Origin: an uncultured Asticcacaulis sp.
GTDB lineage: Bacteria > Pseudomonadota > Alphaproteobacteria > Caulobacterales > Caulobacteraceae
Direction of reading: 5' to 3'
Assembly (NCBI GenBank): GCA_946480525.1
Contig: CAMLLA010000070.1
Location: 1-13,606 of the forward strand
Length of the DNA stretch: 13,606 nucleotides
Under the pieces are notes generated by a model, which was given only the letters and a program-made list of their open reading frames with translations, made no database searches and was not told where the DNA came from. A program made the translations under genes and the position numbers. Below, piece after piece: positions 1-6,978 of this stretch (positions are counted from its first letter, which is position 1; each line of letters begins with the position of its first letter).

Positions 1-906
1 TTTACCGCCTGCCATCCCCTGTTGCCGCATGAAGCCCAGATTGCCCTGACGCTGCGCATCGTCTGCGGCCTGACGACCGAGGAAATCGCCCGCGCCCAGA
101 TGGTGCCGGAGACCACCGTCCAGCAGCGCATCGTCCGCGCTAAGAAAAAGCTGGCCGAGTCCGGCGTCGGCTATAGCGACATTGCACCCGAAGATTTCGA
201 CATCCGCCTGGGCGCCGTGCTCCAGGTTATTTATCTCATTTACAATGAGGGCTATTCGGCCTCGAGCGGAACGTCTTATTTGCGCCTGTCCCTGTGCGAG
301 GAGGCCTTGCGGCTGGCGCGCATGTTGGTTTCCGCCGCCGGTGACGAGCCTGAAATCCACGCCCTGCTGGCTCTGATGGAATTGCAGTCGTCGCGCGCCC
401 GCGCCCGCACCGACGCCAAGGGCACGCCCATTCCCTTGCCGGAACAAAATCGCAACCAGTGGGACCGCATGCAAATCGCGCGAGGCCTGAAGGCGCTGGA
501 AAGGTCGCGCAATCTGGGTGGGCCGCCGGGGGTCTATTACCTGCAGGCGGCGATCGCGGCCTGCCATGCCCGCGCCGTGACACCCGATGCAACCGACTGG
601 CCGCAAATCTCCGCGCTTTACAGCCTGTTGTACGACATGACGCAGTCGCCGGTCGTTCGCCTGAACCATGCCGTAGCGGTCGGCATGGCCTATGGGCCGT
701 TGAGCGGTCTGCAACTTCTGGCGCCGTTACAAACGGAAGCGGCACTCAAGGATTACCACCCTCTGTGGGCGGCGCGCGGAGAGCTGCTGTACCGCGCTGA
801 ACGCCGCGACGAAGCCCGCGCAGCATTTGAAACGGCCGCGGCCATGACCCGCAACGCCCCTGAAAAGACAGCGCTTCTGGCGCGCGCGGCCGCCTGCGTG
901 CAATGA
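1..906 (+). CDS. ECF42-type RNA polymerase sigma factor with DUF6596/TPR-like C-terminal extension (5'-truncated by window edge)
   Basis: The reading frame is open from base 1 (F-T-A-C-H-P-L-L-P...) to TGA at 904-906, so the real start lies upstream; the TTG at 22 is internal. The visible part begins at the end of the sigma core with the FTACHP segment, then a sigma4 helix-turn-helix (LTLRIVCGLTTEEIARA, then VPETTVQQRIVRAKKKL). The rest is the long C-terminal region typical of ECF42/COG4941 proteins: the conserved LIYNEGYSASSG segment (DUF6596) and a helical TPR-like part with SPVVRLNHAVAVG. In this family the extension takes the place of an anti-sigma factor, and the partner gene is usually a DGPF/YCII-related protein, which would sit upstream outside the window. 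Role: promoter recognition by RNA polymerase, signal unknown. The family call is firm; the exact target is not visible. Confidence 0.9.
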   Translation, partial: FTACHPLLPHEAQIALTLRIVCGLTTEEIARAQMVPETTVQQRIVRAKKKLAESGVGYSDIAPEDFDIRLGAVLQVIYLIYNEGYSASSGTSYLRLSLCEEALRLARMLVSAAGDEPEIHALLALMELQSSRARARTDAKGTPIPLPEQNRNQWDRMQIARGLKALERSRNLGGPPGVYYLQAAIAACHARAVTPDATDWPQISALYSLLYDMTQSPVVRLNHAVAVGMAYGPLSGLQLLAPLQTEAALKDYHPLWAARGELLYRAERRDEARAAFETAAAMTRNAPEKTALLARAAACVQ

Positions 907-1008
907 TTGCACGCCTTGAGGGAATTCCTCACCTTCCATTAACCACGGGCGACGTATAACGGTGAAATCTCGCTGTAATAACAGCCGCTTATAGTATGGG
1001 AGTACCCT

Positions 1009-2682
1009 ATGACGATCAAGTCGCGCATCCTGCTGCTGGTTGGATGTTTCGCATTGATGGCATCCGCAGTCACCGGACTGGGCCTGGTGACGATCCAGGA
1101 CTATAACCGTATCCTGCGTGAGGTCTCCGACGCGCACGAGAATGCCTATCGCGGCGAGCATCTCAACCGCCTGGTCACGGCGGCCGTCATGGAATCCCGC
1201 GGCGTCTACATGTCCAAGGACACTGAAGAGGCCAAGAAATATGCCGATGGCGTCGATAAAAATCTCGATAAGATCCAGAAGCTTATGGCAGAGTGGCAGC
1301 CCCAGCTGACGCCGGGCCAGCTTCCTGAGTTCGATGGCGTCAAGGCCAAGGCCGATGAATTCGTCGGTTTCCGACGCGAGCTGGCGCGCCTCGGCCGCGA
1401 CGTCTCGCCGGAAGCCGCCAACGTCCAGGGCAACAACGAGGCCAATCGTTCGAACCGCAAGGGCTTCCAGGAAAAGATCGACGTCATGGTGGCGCATATC
1501 CACTCCAATCTGGAAGCGACCGAAGCCAAGCTCGCCGCCTATAAGGAAAAGCGCATCTGGCAATTCCTGCTGATCGCCGTCACCGGCATCCTGGCTGTTC
1601 TCGGCGCTTCGCTGTGGGTCGCCTTCAAGCAGATTTCCCGTCCGCTGCAACACGTCACCGAAAATGTCGTCCGGATCGCCGAAGGCGCCTACGACACGGA
1701 AATTCCGGAAGCCCGCGGCAAGGACGAAATCTCGTCGCTGTGGCGCTCGATCCGCACTCTGCGCGACCATGCGCTTGAGGCCGAAACGCTCAAGGCGCAC
1801 CAGCGCGAGGAAGAAGAACGCATCGCCGTTAATATGCGCGAAGAACGCCTGCGGATCGCCGGCGAGTTCGAACAGAGCATGGGCGAGTTGGCCAACCGGT
1901 TCGCCACCTCTTCACGCACTGTCGCCGATCAGGCCCGCACCTTGTCCGAAAGCGCCGACGACGCGTCCGCCCGTACCGAGTCCGTCAATCACGCTGCCAT
2001 CGACGCCGCGAATAACGTGTCGAACGTCGCCGCCGCGACCGAGGAACTGTCCGCCAGCGTGGGTGAAATCAACAATCAGGTGTCGCGCACTTCGGAAATC
2101 GCGCAGCTTGCCGTGCTCGAGGCCCAGAAGACTGAAGCCGCGATCCAGACGCTGAATACCGCGGCCAACCAGATCGGCGACGTCATCAACCTGATCCAGG
2201 CCATCGCCGCCCAAACCAACCTGCTGGCGCTGAACGCCACCATCGAATCGGCCCGCGCCGGCGATGCCGGCAAGGGTTTCGCGGTGGTCGCCTCCGAGGT
2301 CAAGCAACTGGCCCAGCAGACTGCCCGGGCCACCGACGATATCCGCGCCAGGATTTCGGAAATCCAGTCGGCGACCTCGACGACGGTCGGTTCGATCGAC
2401 ACGATCGTAAAAACCATCGAAAATATCGGTCAGTTGACCACGGCTATCGCCGCGTCCGTCGAGCAACAGGGCATGGCGACCAATGAGATCGCCAACAACA
2501 CCAACCTTGCGGCGACAGGGACACTTGAGGTGACCGGTCACATCTCGGGGCTCAGCCAGGCCGCGTCCGCCACCGGCACGGCGGCTCAGTCCCTGCTCGG
2601 CCTGTCCAACGACCTGGAACGCCGCTCAGAGGATCTCCAGGCGGAGGTATTCGACTTCGTCGGCCGCCTGCGGTCGGCATAG
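1009..2682 (+). CDS. Methyl-accepting chemotaxis protein (transmembrane receptor with HAMP domain)
   Basis: 557 residues with classical receptor layout. TM1 is about residues 6-28, followed by a periplasmic, mostly helical sensor region of about 155 residues (29-184) without a recognisable ligand motif. TM2 is about 186-206, HAMP about 207-262, then a charged coiled segment and the signalling domain. The conserved hairpin tip is clear at about 399-435 ([20 protein letters not shown], then [15 protein letters not shown]); this part binds CheA/CheW. The protein ends in DFVGRLRSA with no C-terminal NWETF-like pentapeptide, so CheR/CheB tethering by that route is not expected. The start is ATG 1009 with GGGAG at 998-1002. 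No che genes are nearby, so it is a solitary receptor feeding a chemotaxis system elsewhere. It is closed by its own terminator. Confidence 0.95.
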   Translation: MTIKSRILLLVGCFALMASAVTGLGLVTIQDYNRILREVSDAHENAYRGEHLNRLVTAAVMESRGVYMSKDTEEAKKYADGVDKNLDKIQKLMAEWQPQLTPGQLPEFDGVKAKADEFVGFRRELARLGRDVSPEAANVQGNNEANRSNRKGFQEKIDVMVAHIHSNLEATEAKLAAYKEKRIWQFLLIAVTGILAVLGASLWVAFKQISRPLQHVTENVVRIAEGAYDTEIPEARGKDEISSLWRSIRTLRDHALEAETLKAHQREEEERIAVNMREERLRIAGEFEQSMGELANRFATSSRTVADQARTLSESADDASARTESVNHAAIDAANNVSNVAAATEELSASVGEINNQVSRTSEIAQLAVLEAQKTEAAIQTLNTAANQIGDVINLIQAIAAQTNLLALNATIESARAGDAGKGFAVVASEVKQLAQQTARATDDIRARISEIQSATSTTVGSIDTIVKTIENIGQLTTAIAASVEQQGMATNEIANNTNLAATGTLEVTGHISGLSQAASATGTAAQSLLGLSNDLERRSEDLQAEVFDFVGRLRSA

Positions 2683-2706
2683 CCGGCACCAGGACGTCAA
2701 CCTTTG

Positions 2707-2737
2707 AAAGCCCCGGATCGCTCCGGGGCTTTTTTAT
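2707..2737 (+). terminator. Intrinsic terminator after the chemotaxis receptor gene
   Basis: Perfect 8-bp stem AGCCCCGG (2709-2716) / CCGGGGCT (2723-2730) with loop ATCGCT, extendable by A-T pairs at the base and followed by a T-rich tract (2731-2739). It lies 25 nt after the stop codon and separates the receptor from the next gene. Confidence 0.92.
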
Positions 2738-2812
2738 TTGTGCGGTAATTCTGCTTTACAAACGCTGCGGGCTGGTATCGATTACAAAAAAACACACGCC
2801 TCAGGGGGCACC

Positions 2813-4141
2813 ATGACAGGGATGAACCGCCGCAGCTTTATCGGCGCCGCTACGGGCGCCTCCACTCTCGCCGCCATGTCGGCGAAGGCCGCCACCAAAG
2901 CGAAAAAGGCCGCGCCCAGCGACCAGGTGAATATTGCACTGATCGGCGCCAAGGGCATGGGCTGGGCCAATATGAAGGCTCATCTGAAGGTACCCGGCGT
3001 CAACGTCACCACGCTCTGCGACATCGACGACAAGGTGCTGGCCGAGCGCGGCGCCGAGCTTCAGGGTCTGACCGGCAAGGCGCCGAAGATCGTCCGCGAC
3101 TACCGCCGCGTCCTTGACGACAAGGATATCGACGCGGTCATCATCGCCACGCCCGACCACTGGCACTGCCTGATGACGGTAGACGCCTGTTCGGCCGGCA
3201 AGGCCATGTACGTCGAAAAGCCGCTTGGCAACTCGATCGCCGAGTGTAACGCCATGGTCGCCGCCAAGCAGCGACATAAATCGGTCGTCCAGGTCGGCCA
3301 GTGGCAGCGTTCGAACCAGCACTGGGCCGACGCCATAGCCTATGTCCACTCCGGCAAGCTTGGCCGCGTGCGCATGGTCAAGGTCTGGGCCTACCTGCCA
3401 TGGGCGCCGATCGTCACACCGCAGCCGGACGGTCCGGTGCCTGCGGGTGTGAACTACGACATGTGGCTTGGACCTGCGCAGGCGCGCCCGTTCAACGCCA
3501 ATCGCTTCCACTATAATTTCCGCTGGTACTGGGACTATGCCGGCGGCCTCATGACCGACTGGGGCGTCCACCTGATGGACATGGCCGTGCTGGGCATGAA
3601 GGCGGGCGCGCCGAAATCGGTGATGGCGCTGGGTGGGAAGTATGCCTACCCCGACTCCGCCGCCGAGACGCCGGACACCCTGTCCGCGCTCTATGATTAC
3701 GGGGACTTCTCGCTGCAGTGGGAACACAGCCAGGCCATAGGCAACGGCTATTACGGCCGCGAACACGGTGTCTCGTTTATCGGTGAGAACGGCACCCTGG
3801 TCGTCGACCGCGGCCAGTGGATGGTCCTGCCCGAAAAGGCCGACAAGACCGGCACGCTCAAGATCGAAGCCATCGCGCCGGTAAAGCCGTCCGACAACGG
3901 GCTGGAGAAGCACGCCGCCAACCTGATCGCCTGCATCAAGGACCGGTCACTGACGCCGAACTGCACCATCGAAGACGCGGCCAATACGGCCATTGTCTGC
4001 CAGATGGGCAATATCGCCTATCGTACCAGGGACAAGATTTTCTGGGACAAGGCCGCCGGCCGCTTCGGGGATAATGCGGCGGCCAACGCACTGATCACAC
4101 CTACCTATCGCGCACCGTGGAAACTGCCGCCGACGGCTTAG
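2813..4141 (+). CDS. Tat-exported Gfo/Idh/MocA family NAD(P)-dependent oxidoreductase
   Basis: 442 residues from ATG 2813, preceded by AGGGGG at 2803-2808; the TTG at 2738 lies in the terminator tail and is rejected as a start, while ATG 2822 is a possible alternative. The N-terminus has a twin-arginine signal (NRRSFIG, residues 5-11) with an alanine-rich stretch ending around AKA-A at 25-28, so the enzyme is probably exported folded with cofactor. A Rossmann fold follows (VNIALIGAKGMG, 39-50). Further motifs are ATPDHWH (112-118), the family EKP with catalytic lysine (135-137), and the C-terminal domain DWGVHLMDMA (249-258) with its conserved Asp/His. Family members oxidise or reduce sugars and sugar derivatives; substrate cannot be read here. 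It is a lone gene between a terminator and a repeat element. A link to the DUF1080 protein at the right end is an inference from family chemistry. Confidence 0.9.
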   Translation: MTGMNRRSFIGAATGASTLAAMSAKAATKAKKAAPSDQVNIALIGAKGMGWANMKAHLKVPGVNVTTLCDIDDKVLAERGAELQGLTGKAPKIVRDYRRVLDDKDIDAVIIATPDHWHCLMTVDACSAGKAMYVEKPLGNSIAECNAMVAAKQRHKSVVQVGQWQRSNQHWADAIAYVHSGKLGRVRMVKVWAYLPWAPIVTPQPDGPVPAGVNYDMWLGPAQARPFNANRFHYNFRWYWDYAGGLMTDWGVHLMDMAVLGMKAGAPKSVMALGGKYAYPDSAAETPDTLSALYDYGDFSLQWEHSQAIGNGYYGREHGVSFIGENGTLVVDRGQWMVLPEKADKTGTLKIEAIAPVKPSDNGLEKHAANLIACIKDRSLTPNCTIEDAANTAIVCQMGNIAYRTRDKIFWDKAAGRFGDNAAANALITPTYRAPWKLPPTA

Positions 4142-4155
4142 ATGCTAGGCACGAC

Positions 4156-4320
4156 ACACTCCCTCCTCCCTGTTGCGAAGAAATGGGGAGGTGGCATCGA
4201 GCGTAAGCGAAGATGACGGAGGGGGGTGACTCAGGTGGTAGGCCCCACCACCGCATCGCGCCGGTGCAAGCACCGTCTTGTGCGGTCCCCCTCCCCATGC
4301 CTTTGGCACAGGGAGGAGAA
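4156..4320. repeat. GC-rich paired-hairpin intergenic repeat, copy 1
   Basis: This fills the gap between two convergent genes. The outer ends are an 11-nt inverted repeat, CTCCTCCCTGT (4163-4173) and ACAGGGAGGAG (4308-4318). An inner pair ATGGGGAGG (4183-4191) / CCTCCCCAT (4290-4298) is also exact. Each end can alternatively fold on itself (CCTCCC with GGGGAGG; CCTCCCC with GGGAGG), so the element is two terminal hairpins that can also join into one long stem. It resembles copy 2 at 6836-6962 in architecture. It contains no credible gene and no T-run, so it is not a classic terminator, although it may stop convergent transcription by structure. Confidence 0.7.
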
Positions 4321-4322
4321 GA

Positions 4323-5474
4323 TTACCGTTCCTCGACCGCCAGGGGCTGCTCGTCCTCATCGAGCAGCTCGGGAGGCTTTGACGTCCTAAACAGCGTATC
4401 GACGCCATGCGGTCTGGCGCGCCAGTATTGCGGCGGACCGTCGATCTCCGCGCCCAGTTCCACGGCGGCATGCCATGGCCAGCGCGGATCGTAGAGGATG
4501 CCTCGCGCCAGGGCGACGAAGTCGGCCTTGCCCGTTGCGACAATCTCCTCGGCCTGGTGGGGCTCAGTGATCAGACCGACGGCGAAGGTCGTCAGCCCCT
4601 TCGCCTTTATGGCCTCGGCGAACGGGACCTGATAGCCAGGCACCGAGCTGATCGCCTGACGCGGGGACAGGCCGCCCGACGAGACATCGATCCAGTCGAC
4701 GTCGCGTGCTTTCAAAGCCTCCGCGAAAACAAGCGTCTGTTCGATGTCCCAGCCGCCTTCGACCCAGTCCGTCGCCGAAAGACGCACGCCGACAGGCTTC
4801 TCAACGGGGAAGACCGTGCGAATGGCGTCGAACACCTCAAGCGGAAACCGCATGCGGTTTTCCAGCGAGCCGCCATATTCATCCGTCCGGGTGTTCGACA
4901 GAGGCGACAGGAACTGATGCAGCAGATAGCCGTGGGCGGCATGCAGTTCGATGGCATCGATGCCCAGCCGGTCGGTGCGCTGCGCGGCCGCGACAAAGGC
5001 GTCCCGCACCCGATCAAGCCCTGCCCGATCAAGCGCCAGTGGCGCGTTCTCATCATCCTTGTACGGCAGGTTTGACGCGCTCCAGGTCTGCCAGCCGCCC
5101 ATCTCGTTCGGCGCGATCTGGTGGCCGCCGGCCCACGGCACATGGCACGAAGCCTTACGCCCGGCATGGGCCAACTGGATGGCGATGCCAATGCCGGAAT
5201 GACGGCGAATGGCGTCGAGCACTGGCTTCAGCGCGGCTTCCGTCGCACCGTCCCACAGCCCCAGATCAGACGGCGTGATGCGGCCGTCGGGCTCCACGGC
5301 CGTGGCTTCGATGATCAGCAACCCGGCGCCCGACAAGGCCAGATGGCCAAGATGGATCATATGCCAGTCGGTCGCCCGGCCATCATGGGCCGAATACTGG
5401 CACATGGGCGAAATAACAATCCGGTTAGCCAGGGCCAGGTTGCGCAACGACGTGCGCTTGAACAAAGCCGACAT
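4323..5474 (-). CDS. NADH:flavin oxidoreductase, Old Yellow Enzyme family (YqjM-like NADPH dehydrogenase)
   Basis: 383 residues in an FMN-dependent TIM-barrel enzyme that reduces activated C=C bonds of alpha,beta-unsaturated carbonyl compounds with NAD(P)H in the cytosol. Motifs match the YqjM (thermophilic-like) branch: MCQYSA with flavin-tuning Cys25 and Tyr27, the substrate-binding His pair in ELHAAHGYLLHQFLSP (His178, His181), NTRTDEYGGSLENR (194-207), VGVRLSATDW (229-237) and the phosphate-binding end FVALARGILYDPRWPWHA (319-336). The length is somewhat above the usual 340-370 because of an acidic tail (PPELLDEDEQPLAVEER). The start is supported by GAGAGG about 8 nt upstream on the minus strand. 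It is divergent from metX; the shared gap holds the metX promoter. Physiological substrate is unknown. Confidence 0.93.
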   Translation of the reverse strand: MSALFKRTSLRNLALANRIVISPMCQYSAHDGRATDWHMIHLGHLALSGAGLLIIEATAVEPDGRITPSDLGLWDGATEAALKPVLDAIRRHSGIGIAIQLAHAGRKASCHVPWAGGHQIAPNEMGGWQTWSASNLPYKDDENAPLALDRAGLDRVRDAFVAAAQRTDRLGIDAIELHAAHGYLLHQFLSPLSNTRTDEYGGSLENRMRFPLEVFDAIRTVFPVEKPVGVRLSATDWVEGGWDIEQTLVFAEALKARDVDWIDVSSGGLSPRQAISSVPGYQVPFAEAIKAKGLTTFAVGLITEPHQAEEIVATGKADFVALARGILYDPRWPWHAAVELGAEIDGPPQYWRARPHGVDTLFRTSKPPELLDEDEQPLAVEER

Positions 5475-5588
5475 ATGTAATCCTCTCAGCAGCGGTTACC
5501 GTTATCTGGTCACCGCATGCCGGAAACGCCAGAGCCTTATGAAAAGATAGTGCGACACTTTTTGCGTCTTCTTACGCCCTGGCTTCCC

Positions 5589-5618
5589 TTGACGTACTGG
5601 AAACAAATCGGGCATATT
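5589..5618 (+). promoter_or_regulatory. Predicted sigma70-type promoter for the metX-metB unit
   Basis: TTGACG (5589-5594) and CATATT (5613-5618) are separated by 18 nt, close to the -35/-10 consensus. Initiation about 7 nt downstream would put the RNA 5' end at about 5625, exactly where riboswitch helix P1 begins (5626). That fit supports the call, which is otherwise a consensus match only. Confidence 0.55.
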
Positions 5619-5625
5619 GTGGTTA

Positions 5626-5769
5626 CTCATCGAGACCAGCCGAGGGAAAGGCCCGACGACGCTGGGGCAACCGCTGACTTATTCAGTATGGTGCCAACTC
5701 CTACGGGACTCACCAGGCAGTTTGCGCCACGGCGCAAGTTGCAGAAGGACAAAAGCCCCGATAGATGAG
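5626..5769 (+). ncRNA. SAM-I (S-box) class riboswitch aptamer upstream of metX
   Basis: Helices and core sequences follow the S-box pattern. P1 is CTCATC (5626-5631) with GATGAG (5764-5769). P2 is CCAGC (5636-5640) with GCTGG (5661-5665), enclosing the kink-turn core GAGGGA...GGCCC (5642-5653). The conserved GGCAACC lies at 5666-5672. P3 is ACC/GGT plus CTGA/TCAG (5670-5692). The joining segment GGTGCCAACTCC (5690-5701) is followed by P4, CTACGGG (5701-5707) with CCCG-A-TAG (5757-5764), which carries an extra hairpin TTGCGC/GCGCAA (5722-5737). GGC in the P2 loop can pair with GCC at 5693-5695, as in the known pseudoknot. It binds S-adenosylmethionine to repress methionine synthesis. A SAM-I/IV variant assignment is the main alternative. 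Confidence 0.92.
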
Positions 5770-5803
5770 ACGAAGAACAGCGCCGCAAGGCGTTCGCTCT
5801 CCC

Positions 5804-5837
5804 GTCTGGTCTCGATGACAGTATCTCGCGACCGGAC
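5804..5837 (+). promoter_or_regulatory. metX: Riboswitch expression platform: ribosome-binding-site sequestering hairpin
   Basis: Segment 5804-5815 can pair with 5826-5837 (11 of 12 positions paired, one T.G wobble and one mismatch), burying the metX Shine-Dalgarno CGGA (5833-5836), which sits 6 nt before ATG 5843. The same segment contains CTGGTCTCGATGA (5806-5818), the exact 13-nt reverse complement of aptamer bases 5627-5639 (P1 and P2 5' strands). The two pairings exclude each other. SAM-bound aptamer would free the segment to mask the site (OFF); without SAM it would pair with the aptamer strand and expose the site (ON). There is no T-run, so translational control is inferred. Confidence 0.75.
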
Positions 5838-5842
5838 ACACC

Positions 5843-6832
5843 ATGAACGCCCTGAATTTCACCGAGTTTTCCAAGCCCGACCTGATCGGCACCGACATTG
5901 TCGCCACTCTTCCGGACGATTTCCGTTTGCAGAGCGGTGACAGGCTGGAGCAGAAAACCGTGGTCGCGCGCGTCTATGGACCGGAAAACGCCCCTGTGGT
6001 CGTAGCGGCAGGCGGCATCTCGGCCGGCCGCGTCCTGTTCGCCAAGGAAGATACCACCGACACGGCGCCCGGCTGGTGGGAAGGCGTTGCCGGTCCCGGT
6101 GAAGCGCTCGATCTCAACCGCTTCCGCGTCCTGTCGATCGAATTCGCGCCGCAACTGCCGGCCAGCCGGGTCTACACCATCACCACCCACGACCAGGCGC
6201 GACTTGTCCGGCTGCTGCTCGATCAGTTGGGCGTGCAAAAAATCTATTCATTCATCGGCGCGTCCTACGGCGCCATGATCGGCCTTGCCTTTGCCGAGCT
6301 TTATCCGGACGATGTCGAGCGCCTCTGTATCATCTCGGCGGCGCATCGCGCCCACCCGATGTCGACGGCTTTCCGCGGGTTGCAGCGCCGCCTGCTGCAA
6401 TTCGGCAAGGAGAACGGCAAGCCGCAGGAAGGCATTTCGCTGGCCCGCCAGCTGGCCATGACCACCTATCGTTCCGACGCGGAGTTTTCCGAACGCTTCG
6501 ACGGTGCGCCGCCGCCGACCGCCGGCGGCAACTACGTTGTGTGTCAGTATCTGCGCGCGCGCGGGGACGCCTATACGGCGACCGACGTCAACCGCTGGAT
6601 ATCGATGTCGGACAGCCTGGACCGTCACCGTGTCGATCCGTCGAAGATCAAGGCGCGCGTCTTTCTCGCCGCCGTCCCGACCGACCGGCTGGTGCCCTAT
6701 GACGACATGAAGTCGCTCGACGACCAACTGGCGGACAGCGTCTTTATCGAGTTTCCCTCGCTCTACGGGCACGACGCGTTTCTGAAGGAAATCGCACTGG
6801 TGTCGGAGATCGTGAAGCAGTCACTGGCATAA
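5843..6832 (+). CDS. metX: Homoserine O-acyltransferase, MetX type (alpha/beta-hydrolase fold; acetyl or succinyl donor undetermined)
   Basis: 329 residues in a cytosolic enzyme that activates the homoserine hydroxyl in the first committed step of methionine synthesis. The alpha/beta-hydrolase catalytic triad is visible: nucleophile Ser141 in GASYGAM, Asp281 in PTDRLVP and His310 in YGHDAF. The oxyanion region AAGGIS (55-60) is present. It is shorter than typical MetX (about 370-380 residues) and the LNGG-type segment seen in many MetX proteins is replaced by AGGI, so it is a divergent branch. Since the next gene encodes a MetB-type cystathionine gamma-synthase, which commonly uses O-succinylhomoserine, succinyl transfer is plausible, but acyl specificity in this family does not follow name and cannot be settled by eye. 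Start ATG 5843 has a weak SD (CGGA) masked by the riboswitch hairpin. Confidence 0.87.
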   Translation: MNALNFTEFSKPDLIGTDIVATLPDDFRLQSGDRLEQKTVVARVYGPENAPVVVAAGGISAGRVLFAKEDTTDTAPGWWEGVAGPGEALDLNRFRVLSIEFAPQLPASRVYTITTHDQARLVRLLLDQLGVQKIYSFIGASYGAMIGLAFAELYPDDVERLCIISAAHRAHPMSTAFRGLQRRLLQFGKENGKPQEGISLARQLAMTTYRSDAEFSERFDGAPPPTAGGNYVVCQYLRARGDAYTATDVNRWISMSDSLDRHRVDPSKIKARVFLAAVPTDRLVPYDDMKSLDDQLADSVFIEFPSLYGHDAFLKEIALVSEIVKQSLA

Positions 6833-6835
6833 GCT

Positions 6836-6962
6836 TTCTCCTCCCCGCTTGCGGCGGGAGGGTGGCCAACGGGCCGGATGAGGGGTCTCTTTCAACCGGC
6901 GCAAACCCCTCACCCGGCTTGCCAGGGCAAGCCACCCTCTCCCCTCAGGTGGGGAGAGGCGA
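6836..6962. repeat. GC-rich paired-hairpin intergenic repeat, copy 2, between metX and metB
   Basis: The left hairpin is CTCCC...GGGAG (6841-6860). The right hairpin is CTCTCCCC (6937-6944) / GGGGAGAG (6951-6958) with a 6-nt loop. The two halves also match each other: GGTGGC (6861-6866) with GCCACC (6931-6936), and ATGAGGGG with CCCCTCA inside. It has the same architecture as the element at 4156-4320. It lies in the metX-metB gap, lacks a T-run, and ends about 17 nt before the metB start, so read-through with possible RNA stabilisation or attenuation is expected. Confidence 0.7.
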
Positions 6963-6978
6963 ATACGGCAAAGATAAA

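Noticed and set aside
937..944. TTAACCA-like CtrA half-site before the chemoreceptor gene
   Set aside because: Only one half-site; the second TTAA at the required spacing is missing.
727..1800. Minus-strand open frame crossing the first two genes (357 codons)
   Set aside because: It covers the ends of two recognised plus-strand genes and has no recognisable domain; typical high-GC shadow.
2771..2786. ATCGAT-centred palindrome before the Gfo/Idh/MocA gene as a sugar-regulator operator
   Set aside because: Arms are imperfect (GTATCGATTAC) and too short to separate from chance.
2801..3913. Long minus-strand open frame opposite the Gfo/Idh/MocA gene (370 codons)
   Set aside because: Antisense shadow of a well-conserved gene in GC-rich DNA; no SD or family similarity.
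5722..5737. TTGCGC/GCGCAA hairpin as a separate terminator
   Set aside because: It lies inside riboswitch helix P4 and has no T-run.
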